Shown here piece after piece: positions 57,167 to 62,000 of a stretch of DNA of 62,000 nucleotides. The stretch covers positions 2,645,021 to 2,707,020 of the forward strand of contig RPFO01000165.1 of the NCBI GenBank assembly GCA_009746045.1, read 5' to 3'. Numbering within the stretch: the first letter of the stretch is position 1; the number at the start of each line of letters is the position of its first letter. A model generated the notes under the pieces. It was not told the DNA's origin. It worked only from the letters and a program-made list of their open reading frames with translations, and did not search any database. This DNA comes from Mesostigma viride (lineage: Eukaryota; Streptophyta; Mesostigmatophyceae; Mesostigmatales; Mesostigmataceae). Both the position numbers and the translations under genes were made by a program.

Positions 57167-60141
57167 GTGTGCGTGGACAGGTACACAAAGTACAAGGTGC
57201 TAGAGCATTTACCTTCTATGAAGAACAGGTACTTGCTGGCTGCCCTGCAGAATGTAAGAGCCAAGTTTCCTGCCACAAGGATCCAGGTGGACATGCAGTT
57301 TCAGCATCTCAAGGGTGATCCCACCCTTCCTGAGTTGCTGGTTACACCTAGGGAGGCTCATGGGCAGCAGGGTGCTATCGAGAGGGCAATCCAGGAGGTC
57401 AAGAAATTGATCATCTCTGAAGACTGGGTACCCTTGTCTGTGTCTGCACCTGCACTTGTCAGGAGTGCATGGTTGAGGAACGTGGAGCAGCAGCTGAACA
57501 GCAGGGTCAATTTCTACTATGATGGAGTTGCTGTCAGCCCAATGGGTCTATATCATGGCCTGTGCCCCCCACATGTGCTGGAGGGCTGGAAACATGCTGC
57601 ACATGTCACCTTTGCCAAGCTGAGGGAGAAGGACCGGGGTTGGAAGATGCTGGAGCCACAAGTGGGTCAGAGGGTTTTAGCTTGGAAGGAACCGAGCCTG
57701 TATGGCAAACGTGGTAGCTGGAGTCCTGGGGTGGTTACCCAGGTTGATGAAGCTAGCCACGCATGCTTGGTCAGCATGGAGGACGAACCAAAGCATGTAC
57801 ACCGGCTGAGTTGGTCATATGTCAAGCCTAACCTGATGAATGAGGGCAGTCAGGCACAAGGCTCACAGGATCTGCAGGATTTTCAGGTCCCAAGTGACAT
57901 CACTGATGCAACGACCACATCTGTTGCAGGGGAATCTGTCAGCCCTGGCCAGGTTGCAGAGGTACCTGTTGAACAGGCTGCAAGGTCAACAGCTGGGGAG
58001 TCAACTGTCAAGCCCAACGCTCTAACCAAGCCCAGGGGGACTAGTTTGGCTGGATTGATTGGGGCTCTGCAAAGGGCCAAGAAGCAGCCCAAGGTAGCCA
58101 AGCTCAGGTGGCATGGCAATCTGGGGCTGGACACTGCCTTAGAGGTAGACACCAATTCTCAGGTTTCCATCATTGGGACCAGAGCTGCAGCAGGGTACAG
58201 CATGTCTGAGCCCAGCTATCAGTTTGTGTCTGACTTCAGTGGCGGGGTACACGTGAAGGTACTGGGTGAGGTATCTATTCCTATCCTTGGACAGGACACT
58301 GCATTTTGTGTCTTGGAGGGCTATCAGGGACCTGCTCTGCTGGGGCAGAATTTCCTATGCCAGGATGGGGTAGTGATCACGTCCTCTCTCCTGACTAAGG
58401 AAGGGGCTGGTCAGGTCCCACTGATTAATTTCAGGACCACTCACCTAGCACGTGCAGTAACCAGGTCGGTTAAGCGTGTGCAAGTGTGCCAGGGGCAGGA
58501 GCCCTTGGTTGATGACCTCATATTGCCAGCTGCTAGTCATCCAAGCAGTTTGGGCATTGGTCCTCACTCACTTGCTGGACACAGCCCTATCAACTACCAA
58601 GGCCTGGTGAAGCTCATGTCCTCTCCCATTATGTGTCCCCAGGTCGAACACTGGGTCTGATTAAATCTGGGGAGGACTGGATCTCCAAGAAATGCGTGGA
58701 ACCTGTCAATGACCTGCCTCCTGCACGGCGTCTACTCAAACTGTGTTTGTCATCAAGATGAAGGAGGTGGACGGGGTCAAGGTACCACATGTCAGGCCAG
58801 TGCTGAATGAGTTCAAGGGTACTGGTGAGTGCACTGCTGAGGAGTTGTATACCCCTGGCATGTTGCATGACACTTGGAGGCTGCTGCTGTGTGTATTTCT
58901 AGGCCTTCTCAACAAGGGCTTGGACTATGGCTCAGTGGTAGTAGACTTCAAGAGGGCATTTCTGGAGGGGGATGCAGATGTGGCACAGGAAAAGTGGGAG
59001 GGCAAGACGCCTTTCTATGTCAGGGTGCCTGCTGTATGGAAAAGGGACATTCACACTGAGTTCCTTAAAATCCTCAAGGGCCTGGAGGGCCTGAGGTCAA
59101 GTCCAATAATCTGGAGGGAGACTCTCAACCGTTTCCTGAAAGAGCATTGCAACTTGAAGGTCTCTCCTGTAGACCCCTGTCTGTTTCTGGGGCAATGGGA
59201 AGGCCTACCAGTGTATGCTTCGCTGCACGGGGACGACCTGCACCTGCTGGCTCCCACGTCGTGGCTTAAGGAGCTGATCTCCATCATTAAGTCCAAGTTT
59301 CCTCTGGGTAGGGAGCAATGGCAGGTGGAGAATGAGCCTCTACTGTTTGTGGGCATGGAGGCCACACTGGTGAAGAAGGGGGGGGAGTGGCGTATGCTGC
59401 TGGTGGGGGGCAATGATTATCAAGAGACCCTCATTAGCAAGCTTCCTCCAGTCATCACACAGGCCCTGTGTCCCATGGTGAGGGGCATGGTTGCTTGGGT
59501 GGCAGGCATTTCCAGGCCAGACCTTATGGTCATAGCCAGGTTGCCTGATGACATGCTGATGGACCTAGGGTCCGCCAAGGTGGCTGATCAGGTCAGGGCT
59601 TCATCTGGCATTCTGTTGTCTGCAGTGGATTTATCACAACCCATTTGCATGGAGCTGTATGTGGATAGCTCAATGGACAGCAGGCAGGTCTCCAAGGTCA
59701 GGGGCAGGGCTGCAGGGCTCTTTGTGCTCAGACAGGAAGGCCTGGGGAGTTTGGTAAGCTGGTTTAGTCGCCTGCACAAACGGGTGGCTGTCAGCAGTGA
59801 TGTGGCAGAATGCAGGGCTATTTGTGAAGGCATTCACACAAGCCTTTATCTGAAGGAGTTGCTTCATCACATGACCTCTAACACTCCTTGGCCACTTCAG
59901 GTTACCACTCTTCTCAAAACAGACTCCATGGGGATGGTGCAATTTGTGCACAGGCAGATGGCCAGAAGTAGGGACTTGGATTATCTCCTTCTTAAGGAAT
60001 TGTCCTCCTTGGCCAATATTGAGCATATCCCTGGGGTTGACAATCCTGCTGATGCTTTAATTGACCAAGCTAGTGCAGAAGGCAGCAGTGCAATACAAGG
60101 TTCTTCAGTCTCTGATGGACCCATCTCAGCAAGCTGTCTGA
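57167..60141 (+). pseudogene. Copia element A, integrase 3' half to RNase H
   Basis: Resumes after the GTGTG duplication with VCVDRYTKYKVLEHL, then the second Asp (QVDMQFQHL) and Glu (GQQGAIERAIQEVK) of the integrase, VHRLSWSYVK, the protease-like VDTNSQVSIIG and ALLGQNFL (about 58145-58360), then reverse transcriptase (VVDFKRAFLEGD, SLHGDDLHLLAP) and RNase H (ELYVDSSMD, SSDVAECRAICEG, KTDSMGMVQFVH). The frame breaks near 58660-58740 and near 60060, after which the natural C-terminus (LTKL...) is in another frame to about 60141. It has the same domain order and unusual boxes as element B, so these are family traits and not damage. Confidence -1.
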
Positions 60142-61582
60142 GCTGGTGCCTGGTTATAGGGCATTGGAGAGCAGATTGTGTGGTAGAGTTAACGTTCCTA
60201 GCAAACGCAATGTGAAGGATATGGTTGCAATGCAGCAATGTGTGAATATGGTTGGAAACGGAGCTTTGTTAAAATTGGATAATGTTACAGCGCTCACACA
60301 CTTGAGGCTTATACACGCGCTTGCCAAGTCAAGGCACAACACGTGAGGCGGGCTCGCAAGAGATCTGCCCAAATGGCACTGGCCTATTGTTTATATACTT
60401 GTGCACTGTGCTTGCTAGTCCTGAGCAGCCTAGGAGGCCTGCTCAGTAATAACACCCCCGGTACAGTATTCACTACCTGTACAGCGCCCAGTTCCTATAC
60501 AGTAGGTCTGCCATACAGGCACAGTGACCACAGAGTACAGTCACCACAGTGATTATTGCATCTGCACCTAGAAGTCCAGGACTAGGCCTGCGGTACCACC
60601 AGACCACAGGTTAAGGTTCCTATTTCCTGCGTACGACGTATTAACCCAATACCGTCGTAGGTTCAGCACCTAATTCCTGTCAGCCCAGGAATTACTGTCG
60701 ACCCCATATGTCGTCGGCAAATATTCACGTCCGACTTAGAAGAACAGCCGGCTCGCGCTCGCGCGCGACCGGGAAGTCGGAACGCCATAACTTTCTTGAT
60801 ACTTGTCGGAATGAACTCGTTCCGGTGCCGCTGGAATCGCAGAGAAATGCCGAATCAGGATCACGCCAATGCGCTTGGCGTTAACTCCAATCCTTTCTTT
60901 TCTTGAGCTGTAGCAGCTCACACAAGTCTACATACAAACACACACAATGGGTACTGGACATCCTCCCCGACTACAAGTCACAACCCGCTGGGCATGACAG
61001 TCAGCTTGGATTCCTTATTATATGTACATAGCACCCATACTGGCTCAGGAGCACAAACAAATTACAATGAGTCCCTATCCCTTCACGGGAGGCTCGTTGT
61101 GTTACCCATGTACAAGAGGTTGGCCAACTGTGGCAGCCCATAGGTGTTCAGCTAAGAACTTGAGAAGTATGTACAACCTTCAGGACCTTAGGCGAAACCC
61201 CACAGATCACCCACAACAGCTCATCAGAAAACATTGCTGACCCCCAGACGGGAGTCGGCGCCGGTCTGCTGCCCCTTATCGAACCAGACACAACATCTAC
61301 GCGAAGCACATGCAAAACACAAGCTCCCATACTCGTTCCAACCGTGGAAAATCAGGGGACCTGTCGCCACCTCACCAGCATGGTGGATGGGTCAGCCAGT
61401 CCGTGAAACTCCGCCTTAAGACGGCACCAGGGAATCGAACCCCGCCCACATTAACCACAGATCTGGGGAAACCTCAGACTGAGATGAAAACCCCAGATAG
61501 ACATCTCTCCATCAGAGACAATGTCAGACATTCCCACACCAGAGACATGTCTCATCCCTCAAGGTGTGCTCAGGATTATGTA
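60142..61582. other. 3' flank of element A and unassigned repeat DNA
   Basis: 60142-60960 is probably the 3' non-coding region and perhaps an LTR of element A, but I see no second copy to define it. 61000-61582 contains GGAATCGAACCCC (about 61430), the complement of a T-arm-like GGGGTTCGATTCC, as in a tRNA-derived repeat. No gene. Confidence -1.
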
Positions 61583-62000
61583 CAATCAAGCTCCCAGCCT
61601 GATATCCAGAGACTTAAGCACCCAGCTCTCAGCTTTTAGACAGATAGACCGACTTGACAGTCAGCATTCATGAGCTTCCTTAGTACATTGTACTGGGCTG
61701 GGGCCTTGTGTGGCAGTTTTGTCAATGCATCAGCAGGGTTCTCCTCGCCAGGGATATGCTTCAAGTCAACCAAACTGGCCAACTCCTTCAGCAACAAATA
61801 ATCCAGGTCCCGGCTTCTGGCCAGCAATCAAGCTCCCAGCCTGATATCCAGAGACTTAAGCACCCAGCTCTCAGCTTTTAGACAGATAGACCGACTTGAC
61901 AGTCAGCATTCATGAGCTTCCTTAGTACATTGTACTGGGCTGGGGCCTTGTGTGGCAGTTTTGTCAATGCATCAGCAGGGTTCTCCTCGCCAGGGATATG
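61583..62000 (-). repeat. 242-bp tandem duplication with copia RNase H end
   Basis: The segment from 61583 is repeated from 61825 to the window end, apparently without changes. On the minus strand each unit encodes the end of a copia RNase H (IPGEENPADALTKLPHKAPAQY), from a third copia copy, element D. Confidence -1.

Noticed and set aside
61425-61445. Possible tRNA or SINE T-arm on the minus strand
   Set aside because: Only the T-arm-like stretch is visible; no repeat copy in the window and no full tRNA fold.

Overview
The window looks like a piece of a nuclear genome from a unicellular eukaryote, probably an alga or other protist. It has intron-rich host coding sequence, non-LTR and Ty1/copia retrotransposons, short interspersed repeats, long microsatellites, and a compact virus-like gene block. 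I cannot name the species. There is a 124-base gap of Ns at 45398-45521.

Layout. (1) 62-9180, plus strand: nine visible exons of a U2AF large-subunit (U2AF65) splicing-factor gene; its introns carry degenerate copies of its own splice junctions. (2) 9181-24500: repeats. These include a TTAA-flanked inverted-repeat element (10243-12526) that carries two SINE-like insertions with target-site duplications, several broken LINE reverse transcriptase copies on both strands, GGGA and TGCG microsatellites, a satellite of about 185 bp, and a 1044-bp near-perfect palindrome (23229-24272). (3) 24628-45397: a G+C-rich, densely packed block of about 24 genes with viral character. It holds a D6R/D11L-type superfamily 2 helicase, an adenosylcobalamin-dependent (class II) ribonucleotide reductase, a protein with an ADP-ribosyltransferase-like C-terminal domain, a myristoylated membrane-protein candidate, many small membrane proteins, and four proteins sharing one Cys/His zinc-binding module. 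Genes lie nose to tail, some overlap, and TATA-like boxes sit close to the start codons. I read it as an endogenous large DNA virus, or a fragment of one; I found no capsid protein that I can name. (4) 45522-60141: three nested LTR elements. A copia element is split by a gag-only element in the opposite orientation, which is itself split by an 8.5-kb copia element. Fragments follow to the window end.

The most unusual point is the ribonucleotide reductase gene (44810 to 41055, minus strand). It is divided by two introns with GT...AG ends and pyrimidine-tract acceptors, and the reading frame is preserved across both junctions. Each intron holds a convergent pair of other virus-like genes. A further acceptor at 44811 implies another intron upstream, where two more small genes lie. 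A nuclear replication phase using the host spliceosome would be needed to express this gene.

Many block genes are broken by one missing base in a C or G run of 6-10 (nine runs in seven genes). The uniform direction suggests undercalled homopolymers in the assembly rather than decay, but slippage at some sites is not excluded. In the copia elements a retropepsin-like domain lies after the integrase and before the reverse transcriptase, and the reverse transcriptase box reads HGDD; both differ from textbook Ty1/copia.
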